Below, in pieces: positions 8,192 to 16,574 of a stretch of DNA of 18,751 nt. The position numbers and the translations under genes were made by a program. The notes under the pieces are model-generated. The model was not told the DNA's origin. It made no database searches and saw nothing but the letters and a program-made list of their open reading frames with translations. How positions within the stretch are numbered: the stretch's first letter is position 1; each line of letters starts with the position of its first letter. This stretch comes from Phycisphaerales bacterium UBA5793 (lineage in GTDB: Bacteria; Planctomycetota; Phycisphaerae; Phycisphaerales; UBA5793). Location: assembly GCA_002418285.1 (NCBI GenBank), contig DIDT01000014.1, forward strand, positions 1 to 18,751, given 5' to 3'.

Positions 8192-8216
8192 AAGAAAACC
8201 GCGGGCCTCGGCCCGC
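8192..8216 (-). terminator. Intrinsic terminator downstream of dxs
   Basis: Read leftward, GCGGGC and GCCCGC form a tight stem with a four-base loop, followed by GGTTTTC. It lies about 50 nt past the dxs stop. A second small hairpin (CACCGAC/GTCGGTG, 8242-8259) lies between them. Confidence 0.6.
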
Positions 8217-8265
8217 AGCAATGACGTCACACTGTTTTGGGCACCGACTCTTGTCGGTGTGAACT

Positions 8266-10221
8266 TCAAACGCTGGTCTTCACACCCGTCTTCACCACCT
8301 GCGGCACGACCGGGGCCGTGTCGAGCCACTCGCGGACGGTGCGGGCGATGGATGGGGCGTCGAGGCCGACTTCGGCGAGTTGCTTGGCGCGGCTGTCCTG
8401 GTAGATCCAGCGCTCGGGGATGCCGAGGCACTTGATGCCGCTGGTCGGCAAGCCGGCTGCATGGCACGCGTCGATGACGCAGGCGCCGAATCCGCCGGTG
8501 AGGGCGTGATCTTCGATGGTGAGAATCGGCACGCCGCGCTGCACGAGGTCGTTGATCAGTTCGATGTCAACCGGTTTAGCGAAGCGGGCGTCGTAGACGT
8601 TGACGCGGTAATCGCCGTTGAGTTGGGCCGCGGCGTCGAGGGCGCCGACGGCCATGACGCCGTAGGCGAGCAGGGCCACGTCGGGCTTGTCTTCGATCTG
8701 CAGCGCGCGGGCCTTGCCGAGTTCGAAGGGAGGGCAGTCGTCATTGACGAGTCGATCGCTGACGCTGTCGCGCGGGTAGCGGATGACGCTGAAGCCGGCG
8801 TCGTAGTTGCGCATGAATTCGAGGCCGGCGCGGAGGCTGGGCTCATCCATCGCCGCCAGGAGCGCGGCATTGGGAAAGACGCGGAGGATGCTGATGTCGC
8901 AGAAGCCGTGGTGCACCGCGCCGTCGCCGCCGACGAGGCCGGCGCGATCGAGGCAGATGCGCACGGGCAGGCCCTGGAGCGCGACCTCCTGGAAGACCTG
9001 GTCGAAGGCGCGCTGGACGAAAGTCGAGTAGACGGCAAAGAAGGGCTTGAGGCCCGTCTTGGCCAGGCCCGCCATCATGTCCATGGCATGGCTTTCGCAG
9101 ATGCCCGTGTCCCACGCGCGCGTGGGGAACTTGGGCAGGACCTTGACGATGCCGGTGCCGTCGGGCATGGCGGCGGTGGCGCAGACGACCTGGTCATCGC
9201 GCTCCATGAGGTCGACCATGGCGTCGCCGAACGCACTGGTAAAGGAGCGGCCGCTGGACTTGAGTTCGACGCGGCAGCCCTGCACGACGAATGGCTTGGG
9301 CGAGTGGAAGGTCGTGGCATCGCCTTCACAGTGCTCGTAGCCCTTACCTTTAATAGTGTGGACGTGGAGCACCATCGGGCGGTCGAAGTTGCGCACTTCG
9401 ATGAGCATCTCGATGAGCGAGCGCATGTCGTGGCCGTCGACGGGGCCAACGGTGAGCAGGCCAAATTTTTCGAACCAGGCGTCTTCGGCGATGGCGGCTT
9501 TCATCATCTCGCCGGTGCGGTGGTACATCTCGCCGATGATCGACCCGCCGGGCAGGTAGGCGACGACATCCTTGGCGGCCCGCTTCATCTGGCGGTAGGT
9601 GCGGCTGGTGCGAACGCGGTCGAAGTAGGCCGCGATGGCGCCCTGGGGCTTGGCGATGCTCATGCCGTTGTCGTTGAGCACGACGAGGAACTGCCGCTTG
9701 AGCGTGCCAGCGTTGTTGAGGCCTTCCATCGCGACGCCATTGACGATTGACGCATCACCGATGATGGTGACGACGCGGCGGCCCGTGGGATTATTTTCGG
9801 GATCGAACGCTTCGCCGTTGATGCTGTCGCCGCGCGCCATTCCGATGGCGGTGGAGATGCCGGTGCCGGCGTGACCAACGCTGAAGAGGTCGTACGCGCT
9901 CTCACGCGGTTCGGGAAAGCCGGCCATGCCTTCGCGGGTGCGCAGCTTGGTGAGCAGGGGCAGGCGGCCGGTGAGCAGTTTGTGGGGATAGCACTGGTGG
10001 CCGACGTCGAAGAGCAGCCGGTCGGTGCCAAAATCGAAGACGTAATGGAGAGCGATGGTCAACTCGACGACGCCGAGATTGGGCGCGAGGTGCCCGCCGG
10101 TCTTGGAGACCTGGTCGTAGATGGTCTGGCGAACCTCAGCGGCGAGGGCCTCGAGCTGCTCGATGCTGAGTTTCTTCAGGTCGGCGGGGGACTGGATCGT
10201 CGGCAAAATCGGGGAGTTCAT
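8266..10221 (-). CDS. dxs: 1-deoxy-D-xylulose-5-phosphate synthase
   Basis: The enzyme condenses pyruvate and glyceraldehyde 3-phosphate to DXP using thiamine diphosphate, the entry step of the MEP isoprenoid pathway in the cytoplasm. The protein has 651 residues from the ATG at 10221 (MNSPILPTIQSP), after GAGAGAG. The longer frame to 10353 has no support. Visible landmarks are SKTGGHL (H44), DVGHQCYPHK (H75, H80) and a ThDP motif from GD at 155-156 to N185 in LNDNG. Further on are GPVDGHD, YSTFVQRAFDQ and DRAGLVGGDGAVHHG. The usual GDGA of the ThDP motif reads GDAS here, and GIAEQHA reads GICESHA. I take both as lineage variants rather than loss of function, because all other motifs are intact. 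There is a small insertion around residues 132-148 (EAFDPENNPTGRR). The C-terminal transketolase domain is complete. Confidence 0.95.
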   Translation of the reverse strand: MNSPILPTIQSPADLKKLSIEQLEALAAEVRQTIYDQVSKTGGHLAPNLGVVELTIALHYVFDFGTDRLLFDVGHQCYPHKLLTGRLPLLTKLRTREGMAGFPEPRESAYDLFSVGHAGTGISTAIGMARGDSINGEAFDPENNPTGRRVVTIIGDASIVNGVAMEGLNNAGTLKRQFLVVLNDNGMSIAKPQGAIAAYFDRVRTSRTYRQMKRAAKDVVAYLPGGSIIGEMYHRTGEMMKAAIAEDAWFEKFGLLTVGPVDGHDMRSLIEMLIEVRNFDRPMVLHVHTIKGKGYEHCEGDATTFHSPKPFVVQGCRVELKSSGRSFTSAFGDAMVDLMERDDQVVCATAAMPDGTGIVKVLPKFPTRAWDTGICESHAMDMMAGLAKTGLKPFFAVYSTFVQRAFDQVFQEVALQGLPVRICLDRAGLVGGDGAVHHGFCDISILRVFPNAALLAAMDEPSLRAGLEFMRNYDAGFSVIRYPRDSVSDRLVNDDCPPFELGKARALQIEDKPDVALLAYGVMAVGALDAAAQLNGDYRVNVYDARFAKPVDIELINDLVQRGVPILTIEDHALTGGFGACVIDACHAAGLPTSGIKCLGIPERWIYQDSRAKQLAEVGLDAPSIARTVREWLDTAPVVPQVVKTGVKTSV

Positions 10222-10258
10222 CAACGCTCTCTCAATCCAATTCTGGGTACGGAAGGGT

Positions 10259-10264
10259 ATTGTA
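10259..10264 (-). promoter_or_regulatory. Candidate -10 element for dxs
   Basis: Read leftward, TACAAT (5 of 6 consensus) lies 37 nt before the dxs start codon. No convincing -35 hexamer is seen at the expected distance. Confidence 0.35.
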
Positions 10265-10523
10265 CTCGATTCGCATGGCTGCGACGCGGGTTGCACCCGA
10301 GTGTGCGATTGGCAGGTCATCGGCGATCGCCCGGCCGGGCGTGCAACGTTCAACCTCCTGATCCCGGAGCGCCGTGGATGGCTCGTGGAAAACTCGCATC
10401 TGCCTCAGGGCTGTACCCGAGGCCAAACCACCCGATAAGGCGGCATGGTTCTGGTGATCTCGGAGCGACTTTGGTATCTTAGCTAGTTTATCGGATCGAC
10501 TGGCAGGCACCCATCCGGCCGCA

Positions 10524-10531
10524 GTTATACT
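10524..10531 (+). promoter_or_regulatory. Candidate -10 element of protease 1
   Basis: GTTATACT contains TATACT (5 of 6 consensus). The identical octamer lies at 13606-13613 before the paralogue. The -35 region is poor. Confidence 0.4.
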
Positions 10532-10762
10532 GACCGGCGGTGCCTGTCCCGACGCCGGGGATGGCCATTGCGTGGGTGTGGGGTGTGGTTCCCTGGTTGA
10601 ACTTCGATGGTTCGTGAGTTTGCGGCTCCCTGACCGAGTCCCGAGTGATCCCGGCGCTTTTGCTGCGCCCGGGTCGCTTCGAACAACGTCGATGATCGAT
10701 CGGCGTGCGGATCGCGCGTGGCGCCGCAGCGCCATCGAATGTGTCTACTAAAGGAGAGTACG

Positions 10763-13345
10763 ATGTTTCGCAAAATCGTGAAGAGCGGCATGCTCATGCT
10801 GCTCGGCACAGCCGTTTTTCTATCGCCGGCCGCACAGGCGGATGCAAACGGAGGCCATCAGCCCCGGATTTTCGTTGAAGAACCCGGCGTTCTTGAATTC
10901 TCGGGTCGCATGATCGCCCGCCCCGTGCGTGGACAGGTGGTCAAGGCGGATCTGGCCAAACAGCAACTCGAGGCCAGTTACACCATTATCCGGTATCGCG
11001 AAGCACTGAACTGGTATGTCATCAAGGTCCCCGAGGGCCAGGATGAGAACTCGGTGGCCCAGAACCTGATGAGCACAAGGCTCTTTGAGTTCGTCGAGCC
11101 AGACTGGACGTGCTATCCGTCCGTGGTGCCGAATGACCCGCAGTTTGGCAACCAGTGGCACTTGACGAAGATCCAGGCTACCTCAGCGTGGAACTACAAC
11201 ACGGGATTCAACGGCATTACCGTCGGCATCTGCGACACGGGTTTGCGCGTAACGCACAACGACCTGCCTGGCCTGCGCAAGGAGGGATATAACGCCGTCG
11301 ATGAGATCTGGGAAAACAGCGGTGGCAATATCACGGATATTCACGGCCACGGCACTCACGTAACCGGGATCGCCGCCGCCGCGGGCAACAACGGTATCGG
11401 CGTATGCGGGGTCGGCTGGAACTACGCACACCGGATCCTCAAAGTCAGCAACAACATCAACGGCACTTCGTCGATCGACATTCTCACCCACGCGGCTGTC
11501 ACGTCCTCAGAGCAGGGCGATCGCGCGATCAACGTCTCCTACAGCGGCGTTGATAACGCAGCCGTGCGCGCCGCGGCAACCACGGTCAAGGGCAATGGCG
11601 GTCTTCTCTTCTGGGCGGCGGGCAACAGCGGGCAGAACCTGTCCGGCTCCAACCGCGACAGCGATGATGTGATGGTCATCGGATCATCGACGGAGTCTGA
11701 CGGTCGGTCGAGCTTCTCGAACTACGGCTTGTACGTCGATCTCTTCGCGCCGGGCAGCAACATCCTCTCGTTGTCGTTCTCCGGCGACAATGCATACACA
11801 ACCAAGAGCGGCACGAGCATGGCGAGCCCGTGCGCGGCCGGCCTTGCAGCGCTCATCTGGTCGCAGAACCCCGCGTTTACGCCTGATGACATTGAAGATC
11901 TTATGAAGGGCACGTGCGACAACATCGGCAACTCGAACACGTTCGGGTATGGGCGCATCAACGCCTCCAAGGCAATGGTTCGAACGCAGCGCCGCAGCCT
12001 CGGCACGATCTGGAATGGCGGCAACAGCCAGAATGGCGCGATGTTTGACGTGACCTGCCTGAGTCCGGCGGGGATCACCATCACCGCATTTGATTTCAAC
12101 GATCGCAGCGGCGGGCCTGCTGACCTCGAGGTCTACTACGTCACGAACAAAACTTCCTATGTCGGCAAGGAGCAAAGCGGGGGCCTCTGGACGCTGCTGG
12201 GCTCCGTTTCCGGAATCACGCCGAAACCCGAAGGTGAACCCACGCCTCTGAACGTCGGCAACCTGACCATTGAACCGGGACAGACGGTGGGCATCTACAT
12301 TACTCGAACCGATGGCAATTACATCCGCTACACGAACGGACCCCTTGGGGCGTTTCAGACGCCTGACCTGCGCATCGAGAATCGCGGCGTGGGCAAGGTG
12401 TACCCGTTTGCTGACACGTACGCCAATCGCGTGTGGAACGGCGCCGTTCACTATCGACTGAATCTGGGCGGCATTCTGCCCACGGGCGACCATGCGACAT
12501 ACAACTTCATTCCGTTCGCAAATGGCGACACCTGCACGATGCACCAGGTGTTCGACCACAACCTGTTTAATGGTCGCGTGACGATGGAGTCAATCGGTTT
12601 CGCACCCAACACCGCGTTGATTGGCGATACGTCGACTTCGAACATCACGATCCGCATGGGATACACGAACAAGATCCCCGGACAGGATACGGGATCGGGT
12701 GGCCTTGACTCAAACCTTGGGAACAACCCCAGCGGCGCGATGACGACTCTGTACTCCGGAACCGGTGTTGTGCGGACGTACATGACCAACGGCACGATCG
12801 AGCACAGCATGTTCTTCGATTTCGGACGCAATTCGTTTACATACGACCCGTCCCAAGGTAACCTGCTTGTCGAGATTGCATCCAGCAATAACTCGGGTGT
12901 AGACGTTTCAGTGTCGCGTGCTGCGGGAAGCAGACAGGCTTCTCGCGCGTTCAACTCGACTCGGTATGGCAACAGTGCTTCACCGACGACGGCCACGCGC
13001 ATGGACTTGGGCTACCGTGATGCCGCCCCTCCGCCGTTTACGCTGACCGCCACGGGTGTCTGTCCCGGTCGGGTAACCGTGACATGGGAAGGGGCGACGC
13101 CCAGTTCCACGGTCGCTCTCATCTACGCGAAGAACACCGGCTCGTTCGTGATTCCATTCGGCCCCTGCGAAGGCACGGTCCTCGGCCTTGGCAGTCGGTC
13201 CATCCGGCTGGTGTCAACGTTCCCATCCGGCTCGAACGGCAGTGGATCACGGAGCGGGAATTCTCAGGCGGGGGCGTGTCTCGGCTACATGCAGATGCAC
13301 GATTTGCCCGGTTGCAACCTGACCAACGTCGTGCAACACCCCTAG
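10763..13345 (+). CDS. Secreted subtilisin-like serine protease, copy 1
   Basis: The protein has 860 residues from the ATG at 10763, 4 nt after AAGGAGAG. The in-frame start at 10718 would bury the signal peptide. Residues 1-26 are a signal peptide (MLMLLGTAVFLSP, then AQA). Residues about 35-118 resemble a fervidolysin-like propeptide (WYVIKVPEGQ, then FEFVEPDW). Residues about 125-405 are the S8 catalytic domain: D158 in ICDTG, H196 in HGHGTH, oxyanion N288 in AAGN, and S352 in GTSMASP. Two beta-rich modules follow, about 410-560 (GITITAFDFN, VGIYITRTDG) and about 575-745 (CTMHQVFDHNLF, SMFFDFGRNSFTYDP). Residues about 757-860 are the four-Cys C-terminal domain shared with the SBBP proteins. 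The likely role is extracellular or cell-surface protein degradation or processing. It is flanked by its own leader and terminator. Confidence 0.93.
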   Translation: MFRKIVKSGMLMLLGTAVFLSPAAQADANGGHQPRIFVEEPGVLEFSGRMIARPVRGQVVKADLAKQQLEASYTIIRYREALNWYVIKVPEGQDENSVAQNLMSTRLFEFVEPDWTCYPSVVPNDPQFGNQWHLTKIQATSAWNYNTGFNGITVGICDTGLRVTHNDLPGLRKEGYNAVDEIWENSGGNITDIHGHGTHVTGIAAAAGNNGIGVCGVGWNYAHRILKVSNNINGTSSIDILTHAAVTSSEQGDRAINVSYSGVDNAAVRAAATTVKGNGGLLFWAAGNSGQNLSGSNRDSDDVMVIGSSTESDGRSSFSNYGLYVDLFAPGSNILSLSFSGDNAYTTKSGTSMASPCAAGLAALIWSQNPAFTPDDIEDLMKGTCDNIGNSNTFGYGRINASKAMVRTQRRSLGTIWNGGNSQNGAMFDVTCLSPAGITITAFDFNDRSGGPADLEVYYVTNKTSYVGKEQSGGLWTLLGSVSGITPKPEGEPTPLNVGNLTIEPGQTVGIYITRTDGNYIRYTNGPLGAFQTPDLRIENRGVGKVYPFADTYANRVWNGAVHYRLNLGGILPTGDHATYNFIPFANGDTCTMHQVFDHNLFNGRVTMESIGFAPNTALIGDTSTSNITIRMGYTNKIPGQDTGSGGLDSNLGNNPSGAMTTLYSGTGVVRTYMTNGTIEHSMFFDFGRNSFTYDPSQGNLLVEIASSNNSGVDVSVSRAAGSRQASRAFNSTRYGNSASPTTATRMDLGYRDAAPPPFTLTATGVCPGRVTVTWEGATPSSTVALIYAKNTGSFVIPFGPCEGTVLGLGSRSIRLVSTFPSGSNGSGSRSGNSQAGACLGYMQMHDLPGCNLTNVVQHP

Positions 13346-13380
13346 TCGCGAATTGAGTCAGTTCGAAGAGTTGGCTATCG

Positions 13381-13415
13381 ACAGGCCGCCCTTGCTTGCA
13401 AGGGCGGCCTGTTTG
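13381..13415 (+). terminator. Terminator of protease 1
   Basis: ACAGGCCGCCCTTGC (13381-13395) is followed after 2 nt by its exact complement (13398-13412), then TTTG. The 15-bp stem is strong but the T tract is short. The core matches the terminator of protease 2, with base-paired substitutions on both arms. Confidence 0.75.
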
Positions 13416-13605
13416 CCGATGTTCGTCAACGCTCTCTCCCGCTGCGATCCTGGCTTGTGGAAAAGTCCGCGCAAAGAGCCCCGACGCGGGGGTGAGGCTT
13501 GACATTGCGTCCCCGACTTGGGTGGCCGCGGCTCAAAACCAGTCGTACAAGTACCTCATTTCTCTGAATCGCAGCTGCATTGCATTCAATCGCGCTGGAA
13601 CCAAC

Positions 13606-13613
13606 GTTATACT
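13606..13613 (+). promoter_or_regulatory. Candidate -10 element of protease 2
   Basis: GTTATACT is identical to the element before copy 1. The upstream TTCAAT at 13585-13590, 17 nt away, is only a weak -35. The leader to the start codon would be about 275 nt. Confidence 0.4.
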
Positions 13614-13893
13614 TTCGGCTTAGCTGCTCATCCGTGTCCCCGGATGATCACCGCGCAAGATGGGTGGGACGGGGTTCCAGGTCGAACAACAACGCGGAGA
13701 GGTTGGCTCCAAGATCGAGCCGTGGACGACCGCCGTGCGCCAGATGGCGGTGCGTGCGCGATCATTGTGCACCTACCAAGGGGATGGCGAACCGAATCGG
13801 CCACCGCGAAGTGTCAGTCCGGAAGAACGATGCATTGGCGGCGCGCGTGGCGCCGTATCGCATCTTATATCGTTGATTAACAAGGAGTTCTAG

Positions 13894-16482
13894 ATGTTCA
13901 GGCAATTCAAACTCAGTGGCGCAGCGGCTGTGCTGGCCACAGTGGCATTGCTGTCTCCCATAGCCGCGGCTGACGTCGGCCTGGACGGCACCAACGCCGT
14001 TCGCGTGTTTGTGGAGCAGCCTGGCGAATTGGAGTTTTCGGGACAGATGATCGCACGGCCCATTCAGGGCGAGGTCATGACGTCCAACGCGGCCAAGGCA
14101 CACCTCGAAGCGCATTACAGCATTATCAAGTACCGCCCCGCGGTCGACTGGTACGTCATCGCTGTGCCCGAAGGGCAGACGGAGAACACCGTCGCGCAAA
14201 CGCTGATGGCCACGCGATTGTTCGAGTTCGTCGAGCCGAACTGGACGTGCTACCCCACGGTTACGCCCAATGACACGCGCTATGGCGAGCAGTGGAACAT
14301 GACCAAGATCCAGGCCACGACAGCCTGGGCCTACAACACGGGGTTCAATGGCACCACCGTTGCTATTTGCGATACCGGCCTGCGGACCAGCCATCTCGAT
14401 TTGCCCGTGCTCCGCAAGGAGGGCTACAACGCGGTCAATGAACTTTGGGAATCCAATGGCGGGACCATCAATGACATCCACGGTCACGGCACCCATACTA
14501 CGGGTATCGCGGCAGCCCACGGCAACAACGCGCGCGGCGTAACCGGCGTCGGCTGGAACTACGCACACCGTATCCTCAAAGTGAGCAACCTGTCAAACGG
14601 CAGTTCATCGATCGACGTGCTCAACCACGCCGCCCTGACCGCTTCGGAACAGGGGGACCGGGCGATCAACGTGTCGTACAGCGGCGTGGATAACGCTTCT
14701 GTTCGCGCGACTGCCACCCTCATCAAGAACAACGGCGGACTCGTCTTCTGGGCGGCCGGCAACAGCAACCAGGCGATGAACGGCTCGAATCGCGATGCTG
14801 ATGACGTCATGGTCGTCGGCTCGACGAATGAGACGGACGGCAAGTCCAGCTTCTCCAACTATGGTCTCTACGTCGACCTCTTCGCTCCGGGCAGCAACAT
14901 CCTGTCGCTGTCCAACTCCGGCGACGATGCCTATGTCGTGATGAGCGGTACGAGCATGGCTGCGCCGTGCGCGACTGGTCTTGCGGCGTTGATCTGGTCG
15001 CAGAACCCCTCGTTCACACCAGACGACATTGAAGACCTTATGAAGGGCACCTGCGACAACGTCGGCAATTCGAACACATTTGGCTATGGGCGCGTCAACG
15101 CGGCCAAGGCGCTGGGCAGCACGGCCCGGCGCAGCCTCGGCTCGACATGGCAGGGTGGCAACGGACTCTCGGGCGCGATGTTTGATATCACCTGCCTCAA
15201 TACTGCGGGGATCACCATCACCGCCTTCGACTTCAACAACCTCACCACCGGTCCAGCCAATCTTGAAATCTACTACGTGACGAACAAGACCTCGTATGTC
15301 GGCAAGGAAGCCAACCCCGGCGCGTGGACCCTTCTGGGCACACAGACCTCCGCCCCGACCAACCCGCAGGGCGAACCGACGCCAATCAACATCGGTGGGC
15401 TTTCGATTCCACCCAATCAGACCGTAGGAATCTACGTGACCCGCACAGATGGCGGGCTGATCCGTTACACCAATGGACCCCTGGGGAGTTACTCCGACGC
15501 CAACCTGCGCTGGGAGAACCGCGGCTTTGGACTGAACTATCCCTTTGGGAGTGGGTTCACCAACCGCGTTTTCAACGGGTCGGTTCACTACCGAGTTGAC
15601 GTTGGCGGCATTCTGCCCACCTCGGCGCACGCGAGCAACAACTTCATCCCGTTCGGTAACAACGACACCTGCACCATGCACCAGGTATTCAACCAGAATC
15701 TGTTCAGCAGTGCGGTCACTTTTGACTCCGTCGGCTTTGCGCCCAACACCGCATTGATCGGCGATACTTCGACCGCCAACATTACCATTCGAATGGGATA
15801 CACCAACAAGATCCCCGGTGTGGATACGAACCAGGGGGGCCTGGATTCGATTCTGGCCAACAACCGCAGTGGTTCCATGACCACCGTGTTCACCGGGACC
15901 GGAGTCAAGCGCACCCTCATGACCAACGGCACGATCGAGCACAGCATGTTCTTCGACTTCGGCCGCAACTCATTCACGTATGACCCCACCCGAGGCAATC
16001 TGCTCGTCGAAATCGTCTCGACGAACAGTTCAGCCGTGGATGTCGCCGTGTCGCGCAGTTCGGGGAGCTCGCAATCATCTCGCGCGTACAACTCGACACG
16101 ATTCGGCAACACCACCTCTCCCACGACGGCCACGCGTATGGATTTCGGATGGCGGCCGACCATCATCCCGCGCTTCACCTTGACTGCCACGGGCACCTGT
16201 CCAGGCCTGGTGACCGTGCGTTGGGAGAATGCGACTCCCAATTCGACCGTCGCACTCATCTTCGCGAAGAACACGGGTTCGTTCGTGATTCCCTTTGGTC
16301 CCTGCCAAGGCACGGTGCTCGGCCTTGGCTCGCAGTCGATTCGCCTGGTTTCGACCTTCCCGTCGGGATCCAACGGCAGTGGTTCGCGCAGTGGTCAATC
16401 GCAGTCCGGCGCTTGCCGCGGCTGGATGCAGATGCATGACCTGCCCGGCTGCAACCTGACCAACGTCGTGCGGCATCCGTAA
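13894..16482 (+). CDS. Secreted subtilisin-like serine protease, copy 2
   Basis: The protein has 862 residues, with AAGGAG 7 nt before the ATG. Its architecture is the same as copy 1: signal peptide (VLATVALLSPIAAA before DVG), propeptide-like segment (WYVIAVPEGQ to FEFVEPNW), and S8 domain. The S8 triad is D160 in ICDTG, H198 in HGHGTH and S354 in GTSMAAP, with oxyanion N290. Two beta-rich modules and the four-Cys C-terminal domain ending CNLTNVVRHP follow. It aligns with copy 1 over its whole length with very few gaps, so it is a recent tandem paralogue. All catalytic residues are kept in both, so neither is a decayed copy. Differences concentrate in the signal peptide, the propeptide and surface loops, compatible with different substrates. 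Target proteins are unknown. Confidence 0.93.
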   Translation: MFRQFKLSGAAAVLATVALLSPIAAADVGLDGTNAVRVFVEQPGELEFSGQMIARPIQGEVMTSNAAKAHLEAHYSIIKYRPAVDWYVIAVPEGQTENTVAQTLMATRLFEFVEPNWTCYPTVTPNDTRYGEQWNMTKIQATTAWAYNTGFNGTTVAICDTGLRTSHLDLPVLRKEGYNAVNELWESNGGTINDIHGHGTHTTGIAAAHGNNARGVTGVGWNYAHRILKVSNLSNGSSSIDVLNHAALTASEQGDRAINVSYSGVDNASVRATATLIKNNGGLVFWAAGNSNQAMNGSNRDADDVMVVGSTNETDGKSSFSNYGLYVDLFAPGSNILSLSNSGDDAYVVMSGTSMAAPCATGLAALIWSQNPSFTPDDIEDLMKGTCDNVGNSNTFGYGRVNAAKALGSTARRSLGSTWQGGNGLSGAMFDITCLNTAGITITAFDFNNLTTGPANLEIYYVTNKTSYVGKEANPGAWTLLGTQTSAPTNPQGEPTPINIGGLSIPPNQTVGIYVTRTDGGLIRYTNGPLGSYSDANLRWENRGFGLNYPFGSGFTNRVFNGSVHYRVDVGGILPTSAHASNNFIPFGNNDTCTMHQVFNQNLFSSAVTFDSVGFAPNTALIGDTSTANITIRMGYTNKIPGVDTNQGGLDSILANNRSGSMTTVFTGTGVKRTLMTNGTIEHSMFFDFGRNSFTYDPTRGNLLVEIVSTNSSAVDVAVSRSSGSSQSSRAYNSTRFGNTTSPTTATRMDFGWRPTIIPRFTLTATGTCPGLVTVRWENATPNSTVALIFAKNTGSFVIPFGPCQGTVLGLGSQSIRLVSTFPSGSNGSGSRSGQSQSGACRGWMQMHDLPGCNLTNVVRHP

Positions 16483-16512
16483 GCACGGATCTGCCTGACA
16501 CGTTGAACGACG

Positions 16513-16550
16513 ACAACCCACCCTTGCTCGCAAGGGTGGGTTGTTCGTTT
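16513..16550 (+). terminator. Terminator of protease 2
   Basis: ACAACCCACCCTTGC (16513-16527) and its exact complement (16530-16544) are separated by 2 nt and followed by TCGTTT. It lies between convergent genes and could also stop transcription of the PEP-CTERM gene, although the T-rich tail favours the plus strand. Confidence 0.75.
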
Positions 16551-16574
16551 CGAAGGTCAAGGTGTTGGACCGGA

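Larger units (their letters stand above)
10222..10762. other. Divergent intergenic region between dxs and protease 1
   Basis: This 541-bp gap holds no credible gene. The left part should carry the dxs promoter. An imperfect hairpin (GCCTCAGGG / CCCGAGGC) lies at 10402-10423. GTTATACT at 10524-10531 is a candidate -10 for the protease. The following 230 nt form a GC-rich leader with a CCCGGCGC/GCGCCCGGG hairpin around 10652-10674. Several blocks recur in the same order upstream of the paralogous protease: GTGGAAAA at 10385, GTTATACT, GGTTCC..GG(T/C)..GAAC at 10587, GGCTCC..GA.CGAG at 10624, and GCGCGTGGCGCCG at 10714. Confidence 0.6.
13346..13893. other. Intergenic region between the two proteases
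   Basis: This 548-bp gap contains the terminator of copy 1 and then a leader for copy 2. The short open frames in it lack ribosome binding sites and look spurious. Blocks shared with the region before copy 1 are GGCT(T/C)GTGGAAAA(G/C)TC at 13452, GTTATACT at 13606, GGTTCCAGGTCGAAC at 13673, GGCTCC..GATCGAG at 13705, and GCGCGTGGCGCCG at 13843. The last lies 51 nt before the start codon, against 49 nt before copy 1. Confidence 0.6.

Noticed and set aside
8380..9750. A 456-codon plus-strand frame opposite dxs
   Set aside because: It is a shadow of the dxs reading frame with no start signal and low-complexity A/V/D/G composition.
10222..10500. Possible thiamine (TPP) riboswitch before dxs
   Set aside because: A CCTGATCCCGG-like string exists on the plus strand, which is the wrong strand for dxs, and the essential CTGAGA partner is missing.
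10220..13440. The 13-mer TCAACGCTCTCTC occurring at about 10220 and 13427 as a duplication boundary
   Set aside because: Its distance to the other conserved leader blocks differs by more than 100 nt between copies, and one shared 13-mer is expected by chance in a window this long.
13396..13893. Small plus-strand open frames between the proteases
   Set aside because: They overlap the terminator and leader, overlap each other in all frames, and lack ribosome binding sites.
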